Shown piece after piece: positions 1 through 7,231 of a stretch of 64,000 nt of DNA. The stretch is from the NCBI GenBank assembly GCA_045124055.1, contig JBGVKZ010000011.1, positions 124,001-188,000 of the forward strand, in the 5' to 3' direction. Made by a program: the position numbers and the translations under genes. The stretch is from CALZKI01 sp045124055. Its GTDB lineage: Bacteria > Bacillota > Clostridia > Lachnospirales > Lachnospiraceae. Positions within the stretch are counted from its first letter, which is position 1; the number at the start of each line of letters is the position of its first letter. Under the pieces are notes generated by a model. It did not search any database and had not been told where the DNA came from. It was given only the letters and a program-made list of their open reading frames with translations.

Positions 1-782
1 AAATTGCAGAAAAGATGGGCTTTAAAGAGTGTTACGCAGTATCCGGACAGACCTATTCTAGAAAAGTGGATATGAAGGTGGCAAATGTCCTTTCCGGTAT
101 TGCCGCATCTGCTCACAAAATGAGCAATGATATCCGTCTTTTACAGCATTTAAAAGAAGTAGAAGAACCTTTTGAAAAATCACAGATTGGTTCTTCCGCT
201 ATGGCATATAAGAGAAATCCAATGCGTAGTGAAAGAATTGCATCTTTATCCAGATATGTTATGGTAGATGCCTTAAATCCTGCTATTACAGCAGCAACGC
301 AGTGGTTTGAGAGAACCCTTGATGATTCGGCTAACAAACGTATCTCCATTCCGGAAGCTTTTCTTGCAACAGACGGTATTTTGGACTTATGTTTAAATGT
401 AGTTGATGGCTTAGTGGTATATCCAAAAGTTATTGAAAAAAGATTAATGAGTGAATTACCTTTTATGGCAACGGAAAATATTATGATGGCGGCAGTTAAG
501 AAAGGTGGTAACAGACAGGAATTACACGAAAGAATTCGTCAGTTATCTATGGAAGCTGGTAAAAACGTTAAAGTAGAGGGTAAAGACAACAACCTTTTAG
601 AGTTAATTGCTGCAGATGAAAGCTTCAATGTTACCAAAGAAGAATTGGAACAGGCAATGGACCCATCTTTATACATCGGTCGTTCCGATAAACAGGTGGA
701 CGAATTCTTAAATAGCGTTGTAAAACCGATTTTAGAGAAAAATAAAGACCTTTTAGGAATGAAGGCAGAGATTAACGTATAA
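1..782 (+). CDS. purB: Adenylosuccinate lyase, C-terminal part (5' truncated by window)
   Basis: The reading frame is open from the left edge, so the start lies outside the window; about 259 C-terminal residues are seen. The segment SSAMAYKRNPMRSERI carries the flexible signature loop of the fumarase/aspartase superfamily as found in adenylosuccinate lyase. The enzyme releases fumarate from SAICAR and from adenylosuccinate in purine synthesis, in the cytosol. It is followed after 39 bp by purA, which makes its substrate adenylosuccinate, so the two genes form a natural AMP-synthesis pair. The identification rests on the signature and on the neighbour; nothing looks damaged in the visible part. 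Confidence 0.95.
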   Translation, partial: IAEKMGFKECYAVSGQTYSRKVDMKVANVLSGIAASAHKMSNDIRLLQHLKEVEEPFEKSQIGSSAMAYKRNPMRSERIASLSRYVMVDALNPAITAATQWFERTLDDSANKRISIPEAFLATDGILDLCLNVVDGLVVYPKVIEKRLMSELPFMATENIMMAAVKKGGNRQELHERIRQLSMEAGKNVKVEGKDNNLLELIAADESFNVTKEELEQAMDPSLYIGRSDKQVDEFLNSVVKPILEKNKDLLGMKAEINV

Positions 783-821
783 ATAGTGAACAATTATAAA
801 GAGATGAGACGGGAGACGAAT

Positions 822-2108
822 ATGGTAAAAGCAGTAGTCGGTGCCAACTGGGGCGATGAAGGAAAAGGAAAAATTACAGATATGATGGCAAAGGAAGCGG
901 ACATTATTGTGCGTTACCAAGGCGGTGCAAATGCAGGGCATACGATTGTCAATGATTATGGTAAATTTGCATTACATTCTTTACCATCTGGTATTTTCTA
1001 TGACCACACAACAAGTATTATTGGTAGTGGTGTTGCATTAAATGCAAAAGTAGTATTTAATGAAATCCAGTCTATTTTAGAAAAAGGTGTTCCAATGCCT
1101 AAAATACTGATTTCAGACAGAGCACAGCTTGTTATGAGCTATCATATTTTATTTGATGAATGTGAAGAAGAAAGATTAGGTAAAAAATCTTTCGGCTCTA
1201 CCAAATCAGGTATTGCACCATTTTATTCAGATAAATATGCAAAAATCGGTTTCCAGGTTAGCGAATTATTTGATGAAAATGCTTTAATGGAAAAAGTAGA
1301 ACGTGTTTGTGAAACAAAAAATGTTATTTTGGAACATTTATATCATAAACCGGCATTAAAGCCACAGGATATTTTTAATGAACTTATGGAATATAAAAAG
1401 ATGCTTGAGCCATATGTATGTGATGTTTCTTTATATCTTCACAAGGCATTAAAAGAAGGCAAAGAAATTTTACTGGAAGGCCAGTTGGGAGCATTAAAAG
1501 ACCCAGACCACGGTATTTATCCAATGGTAACTTCTTCCTCTACTTTGGCAGGATATGGCACAGTGGGTGCCGGGGTTCCACCATATGAAATCAAGAAAAT
1601 CGTTACAGTATGTAAAGCTTATTCCAGTGCAGTAGGTGCCGGTGCATTTGTTTCCGAAATTTTTGGTGACGAAGCCGATGAACTTAGAAGACGCGGTGGT
1701 GACGGTGGCGAATATGGTGCTACCACAGGCAGACCGAGAAGAATGGGCTGGTTTGACGTAGTAGCTTCTAAATACGGTTGTCGTATGCAGGGTACAACAG
1801 ATGTAGCCTTTACGGTACTCGATGTACTTGGGTACTTAGATGAAATTCCAGTTTGTGTAGGTTACGAAATTGATGGCGAAGTTACAACCGATTTCCCAAC
1901 GACCACTTTATTAAATAAGGCGAAACCTGTTTATGAAGTATTAAAAGGCTGGAAATGTGAAATCCGTGGTATCAAAAACTACGAAGATTTACCAAAAGAA
2001 TGTAGAGATTATATTGAATTTATTGAAGAAAAGATTGGCTATCCGATTACAATGATTTCCAATGGTCCTGGTAGAGACGATATTATCTTTAGAAATAGTT
2101 CAAAATAG
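822..2108 (+). CDS. purA: Adenylosuccinate synthetase
   Basis: A 428-residue protein that joins IMP and aspartate using GTP to give adenylosuccinate, the first committed step to AMP. The GTP-binding loop GDEGKGK sits at residues 11-17, and the segment GATTGRPRRMGWFD typical of the family lies in the C-terminal half. The length is normal for the bacterial enzyme. An in-frame GTG exists 36 bp upstream at 786, but the ATG at 822 is preferred because a GGGAG ribosome binding site lies 9-10 bases before it and the family normally begins just before the VVGANWGDEGKGK block. It follows purB and is closed by a strong terminator hairpin. Confidence 0.96.
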   Translation: MVKAVVGANWGDEGKGKITDMMAKEADIIVRYQGGANAGHTIVNDYGKFALHSLPSGIFYDHTTSIIGSGVALNAKVVFNEIQSILEKGVPMPKILISDRAQLVMSYHILFDECEEERLGKKSFGSTKSGIAPFYSDKYAKIGFQVSELFDENALMEKVERVCETKNVILEHLYHKPALKPQDIFNELMEYKKMLEPYVCDVSLYLHKALKEGKEILLEGQLGALKDPDHGIYPMVTSSSTLAGYGTVGAGVPPYEIKKIVTVCKAYSSAVGAGAFVSEIFGDEADELRRRGGDGGEYGATTGRPRRMGWFDVVASKYGCRMQGTTDVAFTVLDVLGYLDEIPVCVGYEIDGEVTTDFPTTTLLNKAKPVYEVLKGWKCEIRGIKNYEDLPKECRDYIEFIEEKIGYPITMISNGPGRDDIIFRNSSK

Positions 2109-2120
2109 GATTTTATTATT

Positions 2121-2172
2121 AAAAACAAGGATGTCGGTTTTGAGTATATCTCGATACCGACATCCTTGTTTG
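2121..2172. terminator. Strong bidirectional terminator between purA and the convergent glycolipid operon
   Basis: A 16-bp near-perfect inverted repeat (AACAAGGATGTCGGT against its complement) with an 18-base loop and A/T tracts on both sides. It lies between the convergent purA and the GT8-acyltransferase gene and can end transcription in both directions. Confidence 0.85.
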
Positions 2173-2176
2173 TATT

Positions 2177-3988
2177 TTATGCTTTTTTCTCATCACAAGT
2201 ATAAGTCAATGGAATTCCATAAGTGGTTTCATAAATTTCTTTCCAGGCCTTTGTGTGTTCGTCCATCATATAAGCGACATTTTCCGGCATTGATTTGGAT
2301 TTATCCGGATAAATTGGTTTGGCAATATGAATTGTATACTTTTGAACTGGCAGGCCTTCCATATCCTTATACGGACTATCTTCCATAGTGATAAAACAAG
2401 GAAGTACAGGAACATTATTTTTGGCTGCAAAAGTAAAACCGCCCTTTTTGATTGGTTTTGGTTTGCGATAATTCCACCACATACTCTGTTCTGGATATAT
2501 TAAAATTAATTGTCCTTTTTGCAGAAGCTTATCCACAGCTTTGATGAATTTTTTCATAGTAGCCATGTTGGAACTTAAAGGTAAGGTATTACAGTTACGC
2601 ATCAAGAAGCCATAAAATCCAGGAAAACTTGTGTAATTTCCTTCGCGAATGATTCGGAAAAACTTTCTTCTTTTTAGTTTCTGTTTGGATTTTCTATAAG
2701 CAATTTCCATAACGAAACTATCTAAAGGACTAAAGTGGTTACAGGTTACAATGGCACCACTATCCAAATTCTGATAATTTTCAATACCTACAATATCTTT
2801 GATAATAAACTGATTTTTGCGACGTAAGGTATTTAAAAACCAACTGGCAAGTTTAAAAGCGTATTTTGTAGTAAGACGCTGATTTAAAGTCTTGTGTAAA
2901 TAATCAATGTCTTCCGGTTTCAATTCTTTAGCAGGTGGGTCTTCCTCCACATCTTCATCAAAGCGACCAGCTTTTTCATATTCCTCAATCTTTTTAAGAA
3001 CAGCAATTCTTGAGATTGGCGGATTATCAAAATGACCAAATTGTTTGAAGAAGTTATTTTCGTTGTTGATTTCTGAAATTGCTAAATTTAACAAATTTTC
3101 ACCGCAGGCAACATCTTTTTTGGCATCTTCTTCTGTAAAATTTTTCAAAGTAGCCTGTAACGTTTCATAACATGGGGTTTTCTTAGCATAATCCCAGAAA
3201 TACTGTGCAAAACGACAATCCTCATAGTGCCATGGTTTGGCAGCCAGATTGTAGTGAATAAGGGCGAAATCCTTTTCTTCACAAGTAATATTTCCTGTCA
3301 TCTGCACGTTCCATTTTCCGTCAATCCATAATACCTTATTTTTGCAAAGAATATTTAAGTAATCCTGGTCCTGTGCAACAACAAAACGATAAGTATTCAA
3401 AAAATCAATAAACTGTTTTTGAATGCCTTTTTTGCGAAACTGCACACAGTTGATTAAAACCACACCAGCATTGAAATAGGCCTCTCTGGAAAGTCCTAAA
3501 ACTTTCTCAGCATAATCACCGTAAATATCGGTTTGAGCAACTAACTGGTCTCTGATAGCACCAATATAGTTATCTTCTAAATCATAATCTACAAAACCGG
3601 CAATATCCCTTAATACGATAGTGTCACTGTCAATATAGGCAACTTTGTCATATTGTGGAAACATATCTGCAATAAACAGCCTGTAATATGTGGTAGCAGA
3701 ATAGTAATCCCTTAAAGAAATTTTCTTTTCAATTTGCTCCAGCTGTTTGCTGACATCATTAAATTCAATTTTACAGTTTTCAGTCTCTAAAGTTTTAACA
3801 AGCCCTTGGTTTGTTATGGAAATATCGGTATGAAGCACGTGAATAATATAAGTACGTTTTTTACTTGTATTCTCAATTAAGGACTTCATCGTTACCATCA
3901 TATAAGGGATAAATTTACTATCGCATGCAAAGAAAATTGGAACTAATTTACTCTTATTTTTTAATAAATAATTATACTTCATTTTCAA
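2177..3988 (-). CDS. Fusion protein: GT8 glycosyltransferase + lysophospholipid-type acyltransferase
   Basis: A 603-residue two-domain protein. Residues about 15-270 are a GT8 (LgtC/glycogenin-like) glycosyltransferase: the metal-binding DSD is at 120-122 in YIDSDT, FNAGVVLIN at 172-180, DQDYLN at 207-212 and the HYNLAAKPW block at 245-253. Residues about 380-590 are a PlsC-type acyltransferase: NHFSPLD at 417-423 supplies the HX4D pair (His418, Asp423) and YPEQSMWW at 498-505 occupies the place of the usual EGT block. A charged linker at about 340-365 joins the halves. No clear membrane segment is seen, so it probably works at the inner leaflet. It is the last gene of a three-gene operon, overlapping the preceding GT8 gene by 17 bp. 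The likely role is glycosylation and acylation of one lipid product; the substrates are unknown. Confidence 0.85.
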   Translation of the reverse strand: MKMKYNYLLKNKSKLVPIFFACDSKFIPYMMVTMKSLIENTSKKRTYIIHVLHTDISITNQGLVKTLETENCKIEFNDVSKQLEQIEKKISLRDYYSATTYYRLFIADMFPQYDKVAYIDSDTIVLRDIAGFVDYDLEDNYIGAIRDQLVAQTDIYGDYAEKVLGLSREAYFNAGVVLINCVQFRKKGIQKQFIDFLNTYRFVVAQDQDYLNILCKNKVLWIDGKWNVQMTGNITCEEKDFALIHYNLAAKPWHYEDCRFAQYFWDYAKKTPCYETLQATLKNFTEEDAKKDVACGENLLNLAISEINNENNFFKQFGHFDNPPISRIAVLKKIEEYEKAGRFDEDVEEDPPAKELKPEDIDYLHKTLNQRLTTKYAFKLASWFLNTLRRKNQFIIKDIVGIENYQNLDSGAIVTCNHFSPLDSFVMEIAYRKSKQKLKRRKFFRIIREGNYTSFPGFYGFLMRNCNTLPLSSNMATMKKFIKAVDKLLQKGQLILIYPEQSMWWNYRKPKPIKKGGFTFAAKNNVPVLPCFITMEDSPYKDMEGLPVQKYTIHIAKPIYPDKSKSMPENVAYMMDEHTKAWKEIYETTYGIPLTYTCDEKKA

Positions 3989-4799
3989 ACTTTCCTTTCA
4001 AATACATATATTCATAAATGATATCATCAAAAGCGTCATATTTAAAAGTGCGATACATTTTACTAACGTGCCATTGCTTTATGTTATCGGTATGAGGATA
4101 TGGCAAATAAAATAGGCGTTTGGAAAAATGGCGGATTACCGTGTGTTTATGCAAAAATTTCTGGTCGTTAAATTTTTGCGGTAGCATTTTCTTCTTTGTG
4201 GTACTACGATAAATCGCGTCCTGGTCTGCAAAGAGCATTTTCTTGGTTTTAATGAGCCTTCTGGCTTTTTCTAAAAGCTTAGTTTTTCTAACTTCTTCCA
4301 TATTAAAGAGAAGTACGCCTGCATTTATGTAATTAGGATTAATTAGATATTTGCCATAATGGTCTCTTGCGGCAGCATATTCATAACCCGTTAGGTCGGT
4401 TTCATATAAAAGGGAAATATCTCGGTTTAATAAAATATCTACATCGAGATATAAAATTTTATTCTGAATTTCCGGTATCTTATCGATAAATAAACGAAGC
4501 AAAGTATAGGGAGAACAATAGCATTGCTCATTGGGGCAAGAGGCAAATTCCTGCATATAAAGGTCTGTTACATCTAACTTTATTACCTGATTTTTTTGGT
4601 GATATTTTTTTGCTACTTCATCAAGAAAGGCAATACTTTTATTACTTATGGCGGTGTATTCCGGTTTTAAATGGGATACATCCATGGTAAGTATATAAAA
4701 GGTGAAAGGCTCTTTACTTTCGGTACGTTTCATAATAGAGAGCATACAGGTCAATACACCGTCAAAAACCTTTCCATTTCCAGAAAATAATATGTTCAT
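3972..4799 (-). CDS. GT8 family glycosyltransferase
   Basis: A 275-residue retaining glycosyltransferase of family GT8. The catalytic metal-binding DVD is at residues 119-121 in YLDVDILLNRD, and NAGVLLFN at 159-166 is the conserved acceptor-side block. It is shorter than the GT8 half of its neighbour, ends in a lysine-rich tail, and retains a HFSKRLFYLPY segment where family members carry a donor-binding histidine. It sits 4 bp downstream of an acyltransferase gene and overlaps the next gene by 17 bp, so the three are almost certainly co-translated. Family membership is secure; donor sugar and acceptor are not readable from the sequence. A membrane glycolipid is the best guess from context. 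Confidence 0.85.
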   Translation of the reverse strand: MNILFSGNGKVFDGVLTCMLSIMKRTESKEPFTFYILTMDVSHLKPEYTAISNKSIAFLDEVAKKYHQKNQVIKLDVTDLYMQEFASCPNEQCYCSPYTLLRLFIDKIPEIQNKILYLDVDILLNRDISLLYETDLTGYEYAAARDHYGKYLINPNYINAGVLLFNMEEVRKTKLLEKARRLIKTKKMLFADQDAIYRSTTKKKMLPQKFNDQKFLHKHTVIRHFSKRLFYLPYPHTDNIKQWHVSKMYRTFKYDAFDDIIYEYMYLKGKFENEV

Positions 4800-4803
4800 A
4801 TGA

Positions 4804-5580
4804 TTATTCCTCGATTTTTATATATTGAATCATTTCTACGTTACTATGTTTAGAAGCCTTGCACATAGCCTGATAAACCTGATTTCGCAAATCTTCTTTT
4901 TGTTCCTTTAGGGTTAAGTCTTTATTGGCGTAAAATGGACCATTGATGTAGGTTACCATTTTAGGTGTTTTACGATACTTTCTTTTTTGGTAGGTGTTGG
5001 TAAAGCAAAATACTTTGGCATTTTGCTTAATTGGATAACCAAAGGAAGTGTCTTTAAAAGCACGTATTTTGGTGTAGTAAGGCCAGATATGAGCCTCCGG
5101 ATATATGGCTACACAATCTTTTTTTTCAATTTTATGTTTTAAAGCCGTGTTAAAATTTTTCGCTGCCTTCATATCATCAGGAAGCGGCAGGGCACCTAGA
5201 AATGGTGTGATTTTTCCAAGAAATTTCATAGAAACATTATTTGGGTGAACAATCACACTAACATCTTTAGGAAAACAAATCAGAGAAGGAATTAAGGCAT
5301 CAGCCATATCGTTGGTATGATTGCCATATAAAAAATAGCCTTCCTTCTTTGCTTCCTTTAATAGCTTTTTATTAACAATTTTATGCCCGAATTTTAGTTT
5401 CATAAAACAAAAGGCAATGGGTTTGGCAATGATTTCATAAAAGAAAAGTTTGCCAAGTGCAAATAGAAATCCGCCTTCATATTTATAGTTCCCATCAATT
5501 ACTTTTGGAGTAATCTGAGCCGTAGAAAATTCTTCTTCCAATTCGTTTTTATAGTAAATGATTTTTCGTTTCTCTTTCAT
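4804..5580 (-). CDS. Lysophospholipid acyltransferase (PlsC-like) family protein, divergent catalytic box
   Basis: A 258-residue PlsC-like acyltransferase and the first gene of the minus-strand GT8/acyltransferase operon. The motif region reads NHTNDMAD at residues 87-94. The histidine is followed by Asp after five residues (HX5D) and also after two, rather than the canonical HX4D. The second block is YPEAHIWPYY at 160-169, parallel to YPEQSMWW in the fusion protein. A hydrophobic stretch near residues 38-60 could anchor it at the membrane. The enzyme should transfer an acyl chain to a lipid or glycolipid hydroxyl. It could be an ordinary lysophosphatidate acyltransferase, but the pairing with two GT8 domains argues for a specialised lipid. 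Confidence 0.75.
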   Translation of the reverse strand: MKEKRKIIYYKNELEEEFSTAQITPKVIDGNYKYEGGFLFALGKLFFYEIIAKPIAFCFMKLKFGHKIVNKKLLKEAKKEGYFLYGNHTNDMADALIPSLICFPKDVSVIVHPNNVSMKFLGKITPFLGALPLPDDMKAAKNFNTALKHKIEKKDCVAIYPEAHIWPYYTKIRAFKDTSFGYPIKQNAKVFCFTNTYQKRKYRKTPKMVTYINGPFYANKDLTLKEQKEDLRNQVYQAMCKASKHSNVEMIQYIKIEE

Positions 5581-5735
5581 ATCCTATCCTAAAAAAGCTT
5601 CAACTACTTTATAACAGAGAATAATTTAACGCTTGAATTATAAAAAGTCAAACAAATTGATTTGAAAGTAGTTTTAAAAACTACATAACGCCTAAGTGAA
5701 TACTACTACACGCAAAAGAATGTGTCAATGATATT

Positions 5736-5743
5736 TTGTCGAA
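5736..5743 (+). promoter_or_regulatory. Possible Spo0A box upstream of the 5823 gene
   Basis: The sequence TTGTCGAA matches the Spo0A box consensus exactly and lies about 16 bp upstream of a plausible -35 element. About two such 8-mers are expected by chance on both strands of a window this size, so this is weak on its own. The adjacent spoVT gene makes a sporulation link reasonable. Confidence 0.35.
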
Positions 5744-5758
5744 AGTGAGATTATCTTC

Positions 5759-5787
5759 TTGTGAAAATGAGAAAGTTGGGATACAAT
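5759..5787 (+). promoter_or_regulatory. Candidate promoter of the 5823 membrane protein gene
   Basis: TTGTGA at 5759-5764 and TACAAT at 5782-5787 with a 17-bp spacer, followed 36 bp later by the start codon. The rest of the 242-bp gap between the divergent genes (5581-5822) is AT-rich and shows no other clear feature. Confidence 0.5.
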
Positions 5788-5822
5788 ACAAAAAAATATT
5801 CTGATAAAAGAGGGAGATAATT

Positions 5823-6530
5823 ATGCAAAAAGGAAAAAGTAATTTTAGATTTGTTGTTAACGCCAATGCTGAGACAATTCATAACTTAATACAGAGTTTT
5901 TTGGGTGCGAATGGCTTTAATGCAAAATTTGAAAATGGTATTACATATTATATGCAGCAGGATTTTATGTGGGGTAATCGTTTCTTTGAATACTATGTTG
6001 ATGGAAATCAGGTTACGATTTTAGCATATATCGGTAAATTTAAAAAACCAATTTTGTTAGACGATAGTTTTGTCGGCTCAGTTCCAAAACAGGAATATAA
6101 GAAATTACTAGACACATTATTTGCTGCCTTAAATCAGTTAAATGTGGCTGGTCAGACTGGTGCAAACTGGCAGAACAGTGTTCCTCAGCAGGCAGCATAT
6201 GGTACCCAGGATATGAATGGTCAGCAGGCAGCATATGGTAGTCAGCCACCATATATGGATATTTCGCAGCAAACCAATCAGTTTGCAGACAATGTGAATA
6301 AATCAAAGGAAAGAATGGCAATTTGTGGATTTGTTATTTCAATTATTGGCTTAGTTCTTTCTTGTTTAGGCTATATGATTGGCGGAATTCTTCTTGTTTT
6401 GGAAATCTATTTTGCAGTAAATGGTTTGAAAACTTCAAAGAAAGGTTTATCTATTGCAACCTTTATTCTTTGTGGTGTGTCTGTACTTATTTTTATTGCA
6501 CAGATTATTTTGGTTGCTACTTTAAGCTAG
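5823..6530 (+). CDS. Small membrane protein with N-terminal cytosolic domain and DUF4190-like C-terminus
   Basis: A 235-residue protein of unknown function. Residues 1-100 form a mixed alpha/beta domain beginning NFRFVVNANAETIHNLIQ. Residues about 105-145 are a low-complexity Gln/Ala/Tyr linker with two copies of the motif QQAAYG. Residues about 160-233 carry two or three hydrophobic segments in the arrangement typical of DUF4190 membrane proteins. The start is supported by an AGGGAG site 8 bases upstream. It is divergent from the glycolipid operon and 83 bp upstream of spoVT. A Spo0A-like box upstream hints at stage-dependent expression. No catalytic motif was recognised. Confidence 0.75.
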   Translation: MQKGKSNFRFVVNANAETIHNLIQSFLGANGFNAKFENGITYYMQQDFMWGNRFFEYYVDGNQVTILAYIGKFKKPILLDDSFVGSVPKQEYKKLLDTLFAALNQLNVAGQTGANWQNSVPQQAAYGTQDMNGQQAAYGSQPPYMDISQQTNQFADNVNKSKERMAICGFVISIIGLVLSCLGYMIGGILLVLEIYFAVNGLKTSKKGLSIATFILCGVSVLIFIAQIILVATLS

Positions 6531-6550
6531 AAATTTAATTCGTTTCAAAA

Positions 6551-6579
6551 GTATAAATTTCCATTATTGACAGATACTA
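6551..6579 (+). promoter_or_regulatory. Sigma-G-like promoter of spoVT
   Basis: GTATA at 6551-6555 fits the sigma-G -35 pattern GHATR, and GATACTA at 6573-6579 fits the -10 pattern CATNHTA except for its first base, with a 17-bp spacer. In Bacillus subtilis spoVT is transcribed by sigma-G in the forespore, so the match is in the right place. A TTGACA overlaps the spacer but has no good sigma-A -10 partner. Confidence 0.5.
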
Positions 6580-6613
6580 ACATCACGATTTGAATTAGAA
6601 GGAGATTTATACC

Positions 6614-7159
6614 ATGAAAGCAACAGGAATTGTCAGAAGAATAGATGATTTGGGACGAGTAGTTATCCCGAAGGAAATCAGGCGTACTATGAGAATCAGG
6701 GAAAGTGACCCCTTAGAGATTTTCACAAGCCATGATGGAGAAATTATATTAAAAAAGTATTCCCCAATCGGAGAAATGAGTACATTTGCCAAACAATATG
6801 TAGCAAGTCTTTCACAGGTATCAGGTCATGTGGCAATGATTACAGATAGAGACCAGATTATTGCAGTGGCCGGAGGATATAAGAATTATTTGCAGGCGTA
6901 TATCAGCAAGGATTTGGAAAACAAAATGACCAATAGAGAAACTGTTATGGCAGGAAAGGGAGAGAGAAACTTTATTTCCATTGCCAAGGACAAAGAAGTG
7001 GAATATTTGCATGAAGCGATTTGCCCAATTATTTGTCAGGGAGATGTTATCGGCTCTGTGATTTTGGTTAACAATGATGCGAGAGGCAAAATGGGGGAAG
7101 TGGAGCAAAAACTCTTACAGTCTGCAGCAGGGTTTCTGGGAAGGCAGATGGAACAATAA
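6614..7159 (+). CDS. spoVT: Stage V sporulation protein T (AbrB-type DNA-binding domain + GAF-like domain)
   Basis: A 181-residue transcription regulator, close to the 178 residues usual for SpoVT. Residues 1-50 are an AbrB/MazE swapped-hairpin DNA-binding domain, with the hallmark IDDLGRVVIPKEIRR. Residues about 55-178 are the GAF-like domain that separates SpoVT from AbrB itself. In Bacillus, SpoVT acts in the forespore and tunes sigma-G-dependent genes late in sporulation. An ideal AAGGAG site lies upstream of the ATG. A sigma-G-like promoter lies 34 bp before the gene and a large hairpin terminator follows. Its presence supports a sporulating lineage. Confidence 0.93.
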   Translation: MKATGIVRRIDDLGRVVIPKEIRRTMRIRESDPLEIFTSHDGEIILKKYSPIGEMSTFAKQYVASLSQVSGHVAMITDRDQIIAVAGGYKNYLQAYISKDLENKMTNRETVMAGKGERNFISIAKDKEVEYLHEAICPIICQGDVIGSVILVNNDARGKMGEVEQKLLQSAAGFLGRQMEQ

Positions 7160-7162
7160 AAA

Positions 7163-7231
7163 TAAAAAAATACTACTTTTTTCACTGAAAGCACATGTGC
7201 TAAAGTCGTGAAAAAAGTAGTATTTTTTATT
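7163..7231. terminator. Long bidirectional terminator between spoVT and pncB
   Basis: A roughly 20-bp inverted repeat (AAATACTACTTTTTTCAC and its complement) encloses a loop that contains the palindrome GCACATGTGC. A/T tracts on both sides let it serve both convergent genes. The pncB stop codon lies inside the distal A/T tract. Confidence 0.85.

Noticed and set aside
786..821. GTG at 786 as the start of purA
   Set aside because: It would add 12 residues not expected in the family, and the ATG at 822 has a good ribosome binding site.
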